Positions 17,170 through 27,646 of a stretch of DNA of 64,000 nucleotides are shown here, piece by piece. The position numbers and the translations under genes were made by a program. Every line of letters begins with the position of its first letter. Positions within the stretch are counted from its first letter, which is position 1. The notes under the pieces are model-generated. The model ran no database searches and was not told the origin of the DNA. It saw nothing but the letters and a program-made list of their open reading frames with translations. This DNA comes from an uncultured Alcanivorax sp. (GTDB taxonomy: Bacteria > Pseudomonadota > Gammaproteobacteria > Pseudomonadales > Alcanivoracaceae), in contig NZ_CAMYIV010000010.1 in NCBI RefSeq assembly GCF_947258575.1, positions 236,814-300,813 on the forward strand, given 5' to 3'.

Positions 17170-18231
17170 ATGGACGGACAATACAAACGCCTGCTATTGC
17201 AGGCGTTGTTTTCCCCGTCTTCCGCGGCCCTGGGCCGTGCTCTGAAACAGCAACCCATCGACCGCACTGCGCTGGCCGATTACCTTCCCCTATTGCCGGC
17301 TGGCCTGAAAGCGCGGCGCAAGCTGCTGGATAATACCGGTTCCCTGACCGCGCATTACGAGCATCTGCGTGAGCAAGGTTGGTACTGGCTGGCGCTGGGA
17401 GATGCGGGTTACCCATCCCTGTTGGCCCAGCTCGGGGATGCCCCCGGGGTGCTGGCGGTGCGCGGCAGTGTGGCGGCGCTGAATGCGCCCGGTCTTGCCA
17501 TCGTCGGTGCGCGCAATGCGTCAGCGGACGGGCTGGACAACAGTCGCCGTTTTGCCCGGGATCTTGCTGGCAGTGGTTTCGTGATCGTCAGTGGTCTGGC
17601 TCTGGGGGTCGATGCGGCGGCGCATCGGGGGGCGATCAGCAGCGGACGTACCGTTGCGGTGCTTGGTAGTGGTCCGGATCGCATTTACCCGCCCCGCAAT
17701 GCGGTACTGGCTGGCCAGATCGTGGCGGCCGGTGGTGCTCTGGTCACGGAGTTTGCCCCCGGTGCACCGCCACTGCCGGCCCAGTTCCCCCAGCGCAATC
17801 GGGTGATCAGCGGGCTGAGTCTGGGCACCATTGTGGTGGAAGCTGCCATCAAGAGCGGTTCCCTGATTACCGCTCGCACGGCTCTTGCCCAGGGTCGCGA
17901 GGTATTCGCCATTCCCGGCAGTATTCACAATCCCTTGAGCAAGGGCTGTCACCAGCTATTGCGTGATGGTGCCAGCTGGTTGGAATCCCGAGAGGATATT
18001 TTCCACGCCTTTGGGGACTTCCGGCGCAGTGTGGAAGCGGCCGGGGTTGATGAGGCGGACTTGCCTGCGCTGCTCCAGTACCTGACCGGTGGCCTCAATT
18101 CCCTGGATGCCCTGCAGGAGCGCACCGGGATGCCAATCACTGACCTGGCCGGGCAGCTTTCAGAGCTGGAACTGGAAGGCTGGGTAGAGCGAGTGGCCGG
18201 CGGTTATCTGAAGCGCAGCGGTGCGGCCTAG
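17170..18231 (+). CDS. dprA: DprA/Smf, DNA-processing protein for natural transformation
   Basis: 353 residues. The central Rossmann domain shows VSGLALGVDAAAHRGA, VLGSGPDRIYPPRN, SEFAPG-like TEFAPGAPPLPAQFPQRNRVISGLS and VEAAIKSGSLITARTALAQGREVFAIPG, the standard DprA signature. A winged-helix-like C-terminus (about 290-353) follows. DprA loads RecA on incoming single-stranded DNA. The ribosome site AAGGAGG is strong. It lies 78 bases after the LysM gene and probably shares its transcript. Competence itself cannot be inferred from this gene alone, since most bacteria keep it. Confidence 0.96.
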   Translation: MDGQYKRLLLQALFSPSSAALGRALKQQPIDRTALADYLPLLPAGLKARRKLLDNTGSLTAHYEHLREQGWYWLALGDAGYPSLLAQLGDAPGVLAVRGSVAALNAPGLAIVGARNASADGLDNSRRFARDLAGSGFVIVSGLALGVDAAAHRGAISSGRTVAVLGSGPDRIYPPRNAVLAGQIVAAGGALVTEFAPGAPPLPAQFPQRNRVISGLSLGTIVVEAAIKSGSLITARTALAQGREVFAIPGSIHNPLSKGCHQLLRDGASWLESREDIFHAFGDFRRSVEAAGVDEADLPALLQYLTGGLNSLDALQERTGMPITDLAGQLSELELEGWVERVAGGYLKRSGAA

Positions 18232-18354
18232 CGACGATCACCCTGCAGGAGCCGCCCGAAAGAATCGTTCCTGAAGGAGGCTTCCCGGATTTGACCTTTG
18301 CGGGCCAGGGGCGGAATGTTGAAGGTGTCAGGGAGTCTGTATTCGAGGTGTGCC

Positions 18355-18573
18355 ATGTTCGAGATCTATGTGCCCCTGCTGCGAGGACAAGGAGAGTGGC
18401 GTGTGGTGGATGCGGTCCATGTGGGTGGTATGCGCTACCGGATTATCGGCACCATGCCAGACGGTGAGGAGTGGGCGTTCACACCGGGTGAGGAGGTGGA
18501 GTGTGAAACCACCGAGGTGAAGAAAGGCAAAAAGGCGCTCACGGCAAAACGCCTGTCACCGGTGCCACTTTAG
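18355..18573 (+). CDS. Small hypothetical protein between dprA and tsaC
   Basis: 72 residues from ATG 18355, with GAGGTG in front; an upstream in-frame TTG at 18298 gives 91 residues but no better site. It is beta-rich, with [24 protein letters not shown] and a basic tail [11 protein letters not shown]. No signal peptide or known domain. Position in a run of co-directed housekeeping genes supports that it is translated. Function unknown. Confidence 0.65.
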   Translation: MFEIYVPLLRGQGEWRVVDAVHVGGMRYRIIGTMPDGEEWAFTPGEEVECETTEVKKGKKALTAKRLSPVPL

Positions 18574-18652
18574 CCAGGCAATCATTAGCTCTCCCTTGAG
18601 CCGGCATCCCATGCAGGGTATTTTCCCGTCTTTCTTTCAGGGCGAGTTCGTC

Positions 18653-20945
<2,293 letters not shown>

Positions 20946-20949
20946 CGTT

Positions 20950-21396
20950 ATGGCGGAAAGTGCGGTGATGAGTGAAGTGCTGTTTGCCTCCATGGTCAGT
21001 CTGGCCATGGTGCTCACCACCGTGACACTGCACTACTGGGCCCTGGCGGGTTTGTCCACATTGCTCAAGCGCTGGTCGAATTTCCGCGGTGAGATCCTGC
21101 TGGTGGTAATGGTCATGTTTATCGCCCATATGGTGGAGGTAACGCTTTATGCCTGGGTCTATCTGATTCTGGATCGGGGCGATACCGCCATGGACCTGGC
21201 CGGTGCGGTAGATGGCAGTTTCCTGGATCACCTGTATTTCTCCACCGCCTGCTACACCTCACTGGGGCTGGGTGACCTGTATCCTCTTGGGACGTTGCGA
21301 CTGATTGCCGGCGTAGAGGCGCTGAACGGACTGATACTGATCACCTGGTCCGCATCGTTCGCCTTTCTGGTCATGCAGCGGCGGTGGCGTTTTTGA
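20950..21396 (+). CDS. Two-segment ion-channel-like membrane protein
   Basis: 148 residues from ATG 20950 (ATG 20968 is an equal alternative). Hydrophobic segments near the N-terminus, at about 50-75 and at the C-terminus surround a pore-loop-like CYTSLGLGDLYPLG, resembling the K+ channel filter T-x-G-x-G-D. No cytoplasmic regulatory domain is present. The filter is not canonical (TSLGLGD rather than TVGYGD), so ion choice is open. Starts five bases after aroE; its end overlaps the extended frame of the next gene. Confidence 0.7.
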   Translation: MAESAVMSEVLFASMVSLAMVLTTVTLHYWALAGLSTLLKRWSNFRGEILLVVMVMFIAHMVEVTLYAWVYLILDRGDTAMDLAGAVDGSFLDHLYFSTACYTSLGLGDLYPLGTLRLIAGVEALNGLILITWSASFAFLVMQRRWRF

Positions 21397-21437
21397 TGTT
21401 GATCGCGGGGAACGTCATTTTACCGAGAGGAATGGCC

Positions 21438-22415
21438 ATGCCCCCGCGTGTTCTGTTGGCCCTTTCCTGCTTGTTTCCTCTCTCTTGCCAGGCGTCCACC
21501 TTCGGTTTTTCCTGGGATAACGATCTGTTTGTCGGTTCCGACGGCCAGTACACCAATGGCGTGCGCATCAGCTGGGTGGGTGATGCCCATGACCGTTGTG
21601 ATCGCAATGGGACGTTTACCTGCGGTCTGGCCGCTGCGCTGGACCCACTGCCCGGCATCGGCCTGGATGATGAAAAGCATGCACTGACCCTGAGCCTGGA
21701 ACAGATCATGATTACGCCGTCTGACATTGCGCGTGAGACGCCGGACTTCAATGATCTGCCCTACGTGGGCTACAGCAATCTGGAGCTGGGGTTGTTCAGC
21801 TGGAATGGAAATAGTTTGTTCGGCTATGGCGTGCGTGTTGGCGTTGTGGGGCCTGATTCAGGCGCTGAGCAGTCGCAGAAAGTGGTACATAAAGTGACGG
21901 GCTCCACGGAGCCACAAGGCTGGGATAACCAGCTTGGCTCAGATTTGATCGGGGGAGCCTACTTTATCAATGCCCGTCGTCTGATGCGCTATTCCGGTCG
22001 CTCGTTGGAAAGTGAAGTGGGTTACGCCTGGGGAGTGGATGCCAATAACTTCAACGGCACCGCCAAGGTTGGCGGGTTCTGGCGTATCGGTCAGAACCTG
22101 CCGCGTAACTTTATTCCTGATTATGCGGGCATTGGTACCGCCGGTTCCCTGGTGGGGTTGTTCGATGGTGAGGGGTTTGGCTGGGAAGTCTTTTTCGCCA
22201 GCTTTGGCGAATACATCGGTTATTCCTATCTGGAAGAAAACAGTGGCCCTTATGATGTTGAGTCCCGTGACGGTATTCTCGGGCTGGTTCTCGGCGGCGG
22301 CATCCGTCTGGATGATTTTTCCTTCACGCTGACCTTGCAGGGGTCTTCATCGCCGATTCGTGACAGCGACGATATTCTGAGTTTCGGGAATATGTCGTTT
22401 ATGTGGAGAATTTAG
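21438..22415 (+). CDS. LpxR-like outer-membrane lipid A deacylase family protein (DUF2219)
   Basis: 325 residues from ATG 21438, which has GAGAGGA six bases upstream; ATG 21432 is too close to it. Signal peptide to about CQA, then the family opening FGFSWDNDLFVGSDGQYTNGVRISW, which contains the Asn-Asp-x-x-x-x-x-x-Asp and Tyr-Thr-Asn-Gly residues characteristic of LpxR-type beta barrels. It ends in an aromatic-rich strand (MSFMWRI), as usual for outer-membrane barrels. LpxR removes the 3'-acyloxyacyl chain from lipid A; whether this one is active is inference. Confidence 0.85.
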   Translation: MPPRVLLALSCLFPLSCQASTFGFSWDNDLFVGSDGQYTNGVRISWVGDAHDRCDRNGTFTCGLAAALDPLPGIGLDDEKHALTLSLEQIMITPSDIARETPDFNDLPYVGYSNLELGLFSWNGNSLFGYGVRVGVVGPDSGAEQSQKVVHKVTGSTEPQGWDNQLGSDLIGGAYFINARRLMRYSGRSLESEVGYAWGVDANNFNGTAKVGGFWRIGQNLPRNFIPDYAGIGTAGSLVGLFDGEGFGWEVFFASFGEYIGYSYLEENSGPYDVESRDGILGLVLGGGIRLDDFSFTLTLQGSSSPIRDSDDILSFGNMSFMWRI

Positions 22416-22487
22416 CTACGAGCTACGCTGGTTGGATAGGGAAAGGCCAAGAAGTTCCCACGAAATCCGTGTTCTCTACGAAGCCGC

Positions 22488-22556
22488 TGTAGGAGCTATG
22501 CTTGCATGGCGAACCGCGCTTGCGCGGAAATCGCCCGCAGGGCGATCAGGAATCTC
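22488..22556. repeat. REP-like hairpins downstream of the LpxR-like gene
   Basis: GTAGGAGCTATGCTTGCATGGCGAA, followed by GCGCTTGCGC and CGCCCGCAGGGCG hairpins, belongs to the GTAGGAGC/GTGGGA REP family also seen at 3120, 9690, 15270, 48130 and 48274. It lies between convergent transcripts. Confidence 0.55.
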
Positions 22557-22662
22557 AGAGCTCGACAGGTTTCAGAAATAACAGAACGACGGCTAGATTG
22601 ATCTTCATTCCCCTCGCTACGCTCGGTTCGCGGCTCTAGTGCAGCTGCTACAGTTAGTCTCT

Positions 22663-23199
22663 TTACCCCTCCTCACCCAGATACCGATCCTTCAGCCGCA
22701 CATAATTCCCGGCCACATAAGGCAGAAATTCCCGCTCTTCCTCGGTGAGGGCACGCACCTGCCGGGCCGGCTGGCCGCGGTAGAGGTAACCACTTTCCAG
22801 CCGTTTCCCTGGCCCCACCAGGGAGCCGGCGGCGACGATGACATCGTCTTCCACCACGGCACCATCCATGATGATGGCCTGCATGCCTACCATCACCCGG
22901 TTGCCCAGGGTGCAGCCGTGCAGCATGGCCTGGTGGGCGAGGGTCACATCGTCACCGATCTGCAGGGCGAAGCCGCCCGGGTTGAAACGGGAATCGTGGG
23001 TGATGTGCAGCACCGCGTTGTCCTGGACGCTGACCCGGGCGCCGATGTGGATGGCATGCATATCCCCGCGAATCACCGCCCGCGGCCAGACGGAGCAGTC
23101 ATCCCCCAGGGTCACGTCACCGATTACGGTGGCATCCGGGTCGACAAATACCCGTTCGCCCAACTGCGGGGCCTTGTCTTCAAAGCGGCGAATCCCCAT
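22663..23199 (-). CDS. Gamma-class carbonic anhydrase-like hexapeptide-repeat protein
   Basis: 178 residues from ATG 23199; the frame is open upstream but homologues start at MGIRRFEDKAPQLGERVFVD. A left-handed beta-helix of hexapeptide repeats runs through the protein (VIGDVTLGDDCSVWPRAVIRGD). The metal-binding histidines are visible in HITHDSR and LAHQAMLHGCTLG. YrdA/PaaY-type proteins of this family bind zinc; activity as carbonic anhydrase or thioesterase varies. Divergent from the small membrane protein and prlC. Confidence 0.9.
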   Translation of the reverse strand: MGIRRFEDKAPQLGERVFVDPDATVIGDVTLGDDCSVWPRAVIRGDMHAIHIGARVSVQDNAVLHITHDSRFNPGGFALQIGDDVTLAHQAMLHGCTLGNRVMVGMQAIIMDGAVVEDDVIVAAGSLVGPGKRLESGYLYRGQPARQVRALTEEEREFLPYVAGNYVRLKDRYLGEEG

Positions 23200-23242
23200 C
23201 ACTGATAAACTCGATAGCTGAATGTCATCGTCAGGGAGGCCC

Positions 23243-23422
23243 ATGAACAAGCCCCCCACCCGTATACTGATTGCCATACTGATCTTGCTTGGCGTTTTCC
23301 TGCTGAGCAAGTGGCTGATTTTCCAGACGCTGCTGCAGCCGGACGAGAGTGCTCGTCAGCGCTTGCCGGCAGCGCAGACAGAACCAGGACAGGACACCCA
23401 TGAGCAACAACCCGCTGATTGA
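23243..23422 (+). CDS. Small single-span membrane protein overlapping prlC
   Basis: 59 residues from ATG 23243 with AGGGAGG in front. One hydrophobic helix (ILIAILILLGVFLLSKWLIF) near the N-terminus, then a polar tail. The last 23 bases overlap the start of prlC, suggesting coupled translation. No family recognised; the good ribosome site and the overlap are the main support. Confidence 0.55.
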   Translation: MNKPPTRILIAILILLGVFLLSKWLIFQTLLQPDESARQRLPAAQTEPGQDTHEQQPAD

Positions 23423-25433
23423 CTACCCGGAACTGCCGCCGTTTTCCAAAATCCAGCCGGAGCATGTATTGCCCGCCGTGGAGCAACTGGTGGCGGATGG
23501 CCGCGAACGCATCCAGCAGGTGCTGGCCCAGGGCAAGTTCGATTACGCCCATCTGGTGCAAGCCCTGGATGAGGAAGACGACCGCCTGGGCAAAGCCTTT
23601 GGCCCCGCTGGGCATCTCAATGCGGTGGCCCAGAATGAAGCCCTGCGTAATGCCTACAACAGCTGCCTGCCGCTGCTCAGCGAGTATGGCACCGAAGTGG
23701 GTCAGAACGCGCAGCTGTGTGCCGCCTACCAGGCGCTGCGTGACAGTGATGAATGGAGCTCGCTCAGCGAAGCCCAGCAGAAAGACATTGAAAATACCCT
23801 GCGCGATTTCCGCCTCTCCGGGGTGGATTTGCCGGATGACAAGAAAGCGCAGTACATGGCCAACTCCAAGCGGCTCTCTGAACTGACCAGCCAATTTTCC
23901 GACAATACCCTGGATGCCACCCAGGCCTGGACCAAACACATCAGCGATGAGGCGGAACTGGATGGCCTGCCGGACAGTGCCAAAGCCGGTGCCGCCGACC
24001 GGGCAAAGGCTGACGGCAAGGACGGTTGGTTGCTGACGCTGGATGCGCCGGTCTTTATTGCCGTCATGAGCCACTGCAAGAACGCCGAGCTGCGCAAGGA
24101 AATGTACGTGGCCTGGACCACCAAGGCCTCTGATCAGGGTCCCCAGGCTGGCCAGTTCGACAACACCGCCATCATGGATGAGATCCTCAAATTGCGGCAC
24201 GAGCAGGCGCAACTGCTGGGGTTTGCCAACTTTGGTGAAGAGTCCCTGGCCACCAAGATGGCCCGTGATGTGAACGAAGTGATTCAGTTCCTCGAAGACC
24301 TGGCCAAACGGGCCAAGCCCCAGGCGGAACAGGAGCTGGCGGAGCTGAGAGCCTTTGCGGCCGAGAAGGGTGCCGACGATCTGAACCCCTGGGATATCGG
24401 TTTCTGGAGCGAGCGGCTGCGTGAAGAGCGCTACAGCATTTCCGAGGAAGAGCTGCGCCCCTGGTTCCCGGCGGATACCGTGATTAACGGCATGTTTGCC
24501 GTGGTCGGCAAGCTGTTCGGGATTCAATTCCGGCAACGTGACGATGTGGACCTGTGGCACGAGGATGCGGGTTTCTACGAACTGGTGGACGATGATGGCA
24601 GCGTGCGTGCGGCCTTCTATCTGGATATGTATGCCCGCACTGGCAAGCGGGGTGGTGCCTGGATGGATGACGCCCGTATTCGCCGCCGTCGCCCGGACGG
24701 TAGCCTGCAAACGCCGGTGGCCTACCTGACCTGTAACTTCGCACCGCCCGCCGGTGGCAAGCCCGGCCTGCTGACCCACGATGAAGTGGTCACCCTGTTC
24801 CACGAGTTCGGCCATGGCCTGCATCACATGCTTACCGAACAGGACGTGTCCGGTATTTCCGGCATCAACGGTGTGGCTTGGGATGCGGTGGAGCTGCCCA
24901 GTCAATTCCTGGAAAACTGGTGCTGGACGGAAGAGGGCATTGCCCTGATTTCCGGCCACTATGAGACCGGTGAACCCCTGCCCAAGGAAAAGCTGGACAA
25001 AATGCTGGCGGCGAAAAATTTCCAGGGCGCCATGCAGATGGTGCGGCAACTGGAATTCTCCCTGTTCGACATGCGCATCCATGCCGAGTACCGGGAAGGG
25101 CTGGATATCTATCAGGTCCTGAACGAAGTACGTCAGCAGGTGGCAGTGATACAGCCGCCCTCGTTCAACCGTTTCCCCAACAGCTTCGGGCACATTTTTG
25201 CCGGCGGCTATGCGGCGGGGTATTACAGCTACAAATGGGCAGAAGTGCTTTCCGCGGATGCCTATTCCCGTTTCGAGGAAGAAGGCGAATTCAACGAAGA
25301 CACCGGCCGCGCCTTCCGTAGCGAAATTCTTGCCAAGGGAGGCAGCCGCGAACCCATGGAGCTGTTCAAGGCCTTCCGCGGCCGCGAACCCAGCGTGGAA
25401 CCCTTACTGCGCCATTGCGGTATTAACGGTTAG
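23400..25433 (+). CDS. prlC: Oligopeptidase A
   Basis: 677 residues from ATG 23400, matching the family start MSNNPLIDYPELPPFSKIQPEHV. An M3 metallopeptidase with the zinc motif HEFGHGLHHML (His468, Glu469, His472) and the downstream Glu in the GVAWDAVELPSQFLENW segment. It degrades cytoplasmic oligopeptides and released signal peptides. Followed by yheV, a pairing common in Pseudomonas-like genomes. A long frame on the other strand is a codon-bias shadow. Confidence 0.97.
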   Translation: MSNNPLIDYPELPPFSKIQPEHVLPAVEQLVADGRERIQQVLAQGKFDYAHLVQALDEEDDRLGKAFGPAGHLNAVAQNEALRNAYNSCLPLLSEYGTEVGQNAQLCAAYQALRDSDEWSSLSEAQQKDIENTLRDFRLSGVDLPDDKKAQYMANSKRLSELTSQFSDNTLDATQAWTKHISDEAELDGLPDSAKAGAADRAKADGKDGWLLTLDAPVFIAVMSHCKNAELRKEMYVAWTTKASDQGPQAGQFDNTAIMDEILKLRHEQAQLLGFANFGEESLATKMARDVNEVIQFLEDLAKRAKPQAEQELAELRAFAAEKGADDLNPWDIGFWSERLREERYSISEEELRPWFPADTVINGMFAVVGKLFGIQFRQRDDVDLWHEDAGFYELVDDDGSVRAAFYLDMYARTGKRGGAWMDDARIRRRRPDGSLQTPVAYLTCNFAPPAGGKPGLLTHDEVVTLFHEFGHGLHHMLTEQDVSGISGINGVAWDAVELPSQFLENWCWTEEGIALISGHYETGEPLPKEKLDKMLAAKNFQGAMQMVRQLEFSLFDMRIHAEYREGLDIYQVLNEVRQQVAVIQPPSFNRFPNSFGHIFAGGYAAGYYSYKWAEVLSADAYSRFEEEGEFNEDTGRAFRSEILAKGGSREPMELFKAFRGREPSVEPLLRHCGING

Positions 25434-25441
25434 AAAATTTC

Positions 25442-25475
25442 ACCGCAGGAGCGGCTCGAGCGCCGCTCTTGCGGA
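25442..25475. repeat. REP-like hairpin between prlC and yheV
   Basis: CCGCAGGAGCGGC TCGA GCGCCGCTCTTGCGG forms a stem with one irregularity. It is of the GAGCGGC-CGCTC type also found between rsmB and trkA (about 12853-12870). It may protect the 3' end of the prlC message. Confidence 0.5.
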
Positions 25476-25491
25476 GGGATAGGGAGCAACC

Positions 25492-25686
25492 ATGAAACGC
25501 CAATTTATCGCCGGTGCCACCTGCCCGGAATGTGGGCAGATGGACAAGATCCAGCGTGTCATCGACGGCGACACACAGTGGATGGAATGTGTTTCCTGCG
25601 GGGCGACAAAAGATCTGGATGCCAAGCCACCAGAAGCTAGCGATGCCCTGGCTAAACCGGTCACCCTGCAGCCGGCAAAAAAATAA
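25492..25686 (+). CDS. yheV: YheV-family zinc-ribbon protein
   Basis: 64 residues with two Cys pairs, ATCPECGQMDK and ECVSCGATK, making a zinc ribbon. The motif VIDGDTQWMECV is that of YheV proteins. Function is unknown; the fold suggests nucleic-acid or protein contact. Starts 58 bases after prlC with GGGAGC as ribosome site. Confidence 0.85.
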   Translation: MKRQFIAGATCPECGQMDKIQRVIDGDTQWMECVSCGATKDLDAKPPEASDALAKPVTLQPAKK

Positions 25687-26279
25687 GGTTTTCGGGTCGT
25701 AGCAACGATCGAGCGCTTGGTCCGCAGGAAAACGACCAGGAACCAAAAGACTTCCAGCACAGTAGGGCACCCTCTTACATTTGAAGGCGCCGGAGACAAT
25801 CGGCAGCTGGCTTCTATCCTTTCCCCTTCAGCGGGTGCCAGTGGTGTTATTAATCTGCCGCCACTGGCGGTCACTGCATCACATCCCTTCCCCCCGCTGA
25901 CATCGCTTATCCCGACCTGCGACAGGCAGTTTCAATGCCCTCGTGCGTATCAACGGTCGACCGTTTTCCCGGCCAGTGCGGGGGGGGACCCATTGCTCAT
26001 AGCTAGAGGCATATAAATATCGAATCATGTTCATATTTTAATGGGTTTTAATAATAAAAGCGTAGTCACTAAAAAATAAAGTAGGTGCTAATAACTATAA
26101 AAGTGACATCAGGGTGATTAAACGTTATTAGAGTGTGTAAAAAAGTAAGCAAAGGTATCCAATTTTACAAATAACTTTTCTCGAGTCGTGCTAAGTTCCA
26201 TTCCGCTGTCTGTTATGTGAACTATTTCACTAAAACAAATGGCGAACTCAGTTGCGATCACCCAAAGAGGGAACTTTTC
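25687..26279. other. 593-bp upstream region of the pilus operon
   Basis: The left half (to about 26000) has the GC of the core genome and no convincing gene. The right half (26010-26280) is strongly AT-rich, with TATAAA and TATAAATAT-like strings, as expected for a regulated fimbrial promoter open to nucleoid proteins. It holds a CRP/Vfr-like site next to the pilin gene. No pair of inverted repeats framing a promoter, as in the fimS switch, was found. Confidence 0.6.
26216..26231 (+). promoter_or_regulatory. CRP/Vfr-like binding site upstream of the major pilin
   Basis: TGTGA-ACTATT-TCACT fits the CRP core TGTGA-n6-TCACA at nine of ten positions. It lies 49-64 bases before the pilin ATG. In this spot it could activate or, if the start of transcription lies within about 30 bases, block the promoter. 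No clear -10 box was identified downstream. Confidence 0.55.
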
Positions 26280-26825
26280 ATGCGCGTGAACAAGCTTATT
26301 CTGGCTTCTGCCATCGCGGTATTGTCTGCACCGGCCCTGGCGGTAGACGGTACTATTACATTCAATGGCCTGGTGACTGATCAGACCTGCGAAATTACCA
26401 CTCCTGCGGGCAAAGACTTCACCGTCACCCTGCCCACAGTGTCTGCCAGCACTCTGAACGCGGCCGCTCAAACTGCCGGTCGTACGCCTTTTTCCATCAA
26501 TCTGTCTAACTGCAGCAGCGATGGCAAAGTAGCAACTTACTTTGAGCCGGGCCCCACTGTTGATTTCGATACTGGCCGTCTGGTTAACCAGGCAAACGCT
26601 GCCGATGCCGCCACTAACGTACAAATCCAACTGCTGGGCGAGAACAGCCTGTTCATCCCTGTTCAAGCTGCTGGTGCTGGCGGTGCGCAGGACAACTCCC
26701 AGTGGGTTGACGTAACCGCGGGCGGTGCTGCTGATCTGAACTACTATGCTGAATACTATGCTACCGCTGCAGCGACTGCCGGTACGGTTAATACCTCTAT
26801 TCAGTACACCATCATCTATCAATGA
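26280..26825 (+). CDS. Major fimbrial subunit (type 1, FimA-like)
   Basis: 181 residues with a signal peptide ending in APALA. The mature protein starts VDGTITFNGLVTDQTCEI, the usual FimA opening, where the donor strand is followed by the first Cys; the second Cys is in NLSNCSSDG. It ends SIQYTIIYQ, the penultimate-Tyr beta strand that the chaperone recognises. First gene of pilin-chaperone-usher-adhesin, all plus. AGAGGGAA serves as ribosome site. Confidence 0.93.
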   Translation: MRVNKLILASAIAVLSAPALAVDGTITFNGLVTDQTCEITTPAGKDFTVTLPTVSASTLNAAAQTAGRTPFSINLSNCSSDGKVATYFEPGPTVDFDTGRLVNQANAADAATNVQIQLLGENSLFIPVQAAGAGGAQDNSQWVDVTAGGAADLNYYAEYYATAAATAGTVNTSIQYTIIYQ

Positions 26826-26884
26826 TGACGTGATGGCAGCTCTCGTTTCCTGGGGGCTGCCAACTCTCTGAGCTGGGTAATTCA

Positions 26885-27616
26885 ATGTTATTAAGAGTGA
26901 AACTGTTCTTGCTGAGCGGCTTTCTGCTGTCAGCAGAGTGGGCGAGTGCCAGTGTGATTATTGACGGCACCCGTGTGGTTTATCCACAAAAAGCCCGAGA
27001 GGTGACTGTGCAACTTCACAACACAGGTGAATCACCGTCGCTGGTGCAATCGTGGGTAGACGAAGGCGATAAGGATGCAACACCGGATTCCAGTTCGGCG
27101 CCATTCATCATTACACCGCCTATTTCCCGTATAGAAGCAGGCTCTGGGCAGGCATTGCGATTGACCTTTACCGGTAGGGATTTGCCCTCTGACCGGGAAT
27201 CCTTGTTCTGGCTGAACGTTCTTGAAGTGCCCCCGGCACCGGAAAGCGCCGAGGACAAAAACCTTATGCAGTTGGCATTTCGTTCAAGACTGAAGATTTT
27301 TTATCGACCTGCTGATCTTGCAGGTAGAGCGAACTTATCAAGTCACTCTCTAGAGTGTGATTTTAAATCAGAAAAAAGAGTAATGAGTTGCACAAACCCG
27401 ACGCCCTACCACATAAGCGTGGTCAAGTTGGAGCTGGCTCATGAAAGCGGAGAAACGGATCAGGTTGAGACAGGGCTGATGTTTTTGCCTTTCTCAACGC
27501 ATGATTTTGATATCGGTTTCAAAAAAGATGTCAGGCAGGGAACAAAAGCCGTTTTTACATCGATAAATGATTTTGGTGGCGCAGTAGAAATCAGCATCGA
27601 TATATCCCAACGATAA
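26885..27616 (+). CDS. Periplasmic pilus chaperone (PapD/FimC family)
   Basis: 243 residues. Signal peptide to about ASA; two Ig-like domains. Family motifs: GTRVVYPQKAREVTVQLHN, SLVQSWVD and FIITPPISRIEAGSGQALRLTF, then SLFWLNVLEVPP. It folds pilins by donor-strand complementation and carries them to the usher. Lies between pilin and usher genes. GC is lower than in the core genes, hinting at acquired DNA. Confidence 0.95.
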   Translation: MLLRVKLFLLSGFLLSAEWASASVIIDGTRVVYPQKAREVTVQLHNTGESPSLVQSWVDEGDKDATPDSSSAPFIITPPISRIEAGSGQALRLTFTGRDLPSDRESLFWLNVLEVPPAPESAEDKNLMQLAFRSRLKIFYRPADLAGRANLSSHSLECDFKSEKRVMSCTNPTPYHISVVKLELAHESGETDQVETGLMFLPFSTHDFDIGFKKDVRQGTKAVFTSINDFGGAVEISIDISQR

Positions 27617-27646
27617 CGAAATAAACGGCCTAGAGGTCTGGTAAGG

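Noticed and set aside
23199..25193. 664-codon open frame on the minus strand
   Set aside because: It lies antisense to the complete prlC gene, and its translation is low-complexity (rich in Gly, His, Gln, Val) as expected from GC-rich codon bias. No ribosome site or motif.
25687..26280. Invertible promoter switch (fimS-like) upstream of the pilin
   Set aside because: No pair of matching inverted repeats frames this region and no FimB/FimE-type recombinase gene is in the window.
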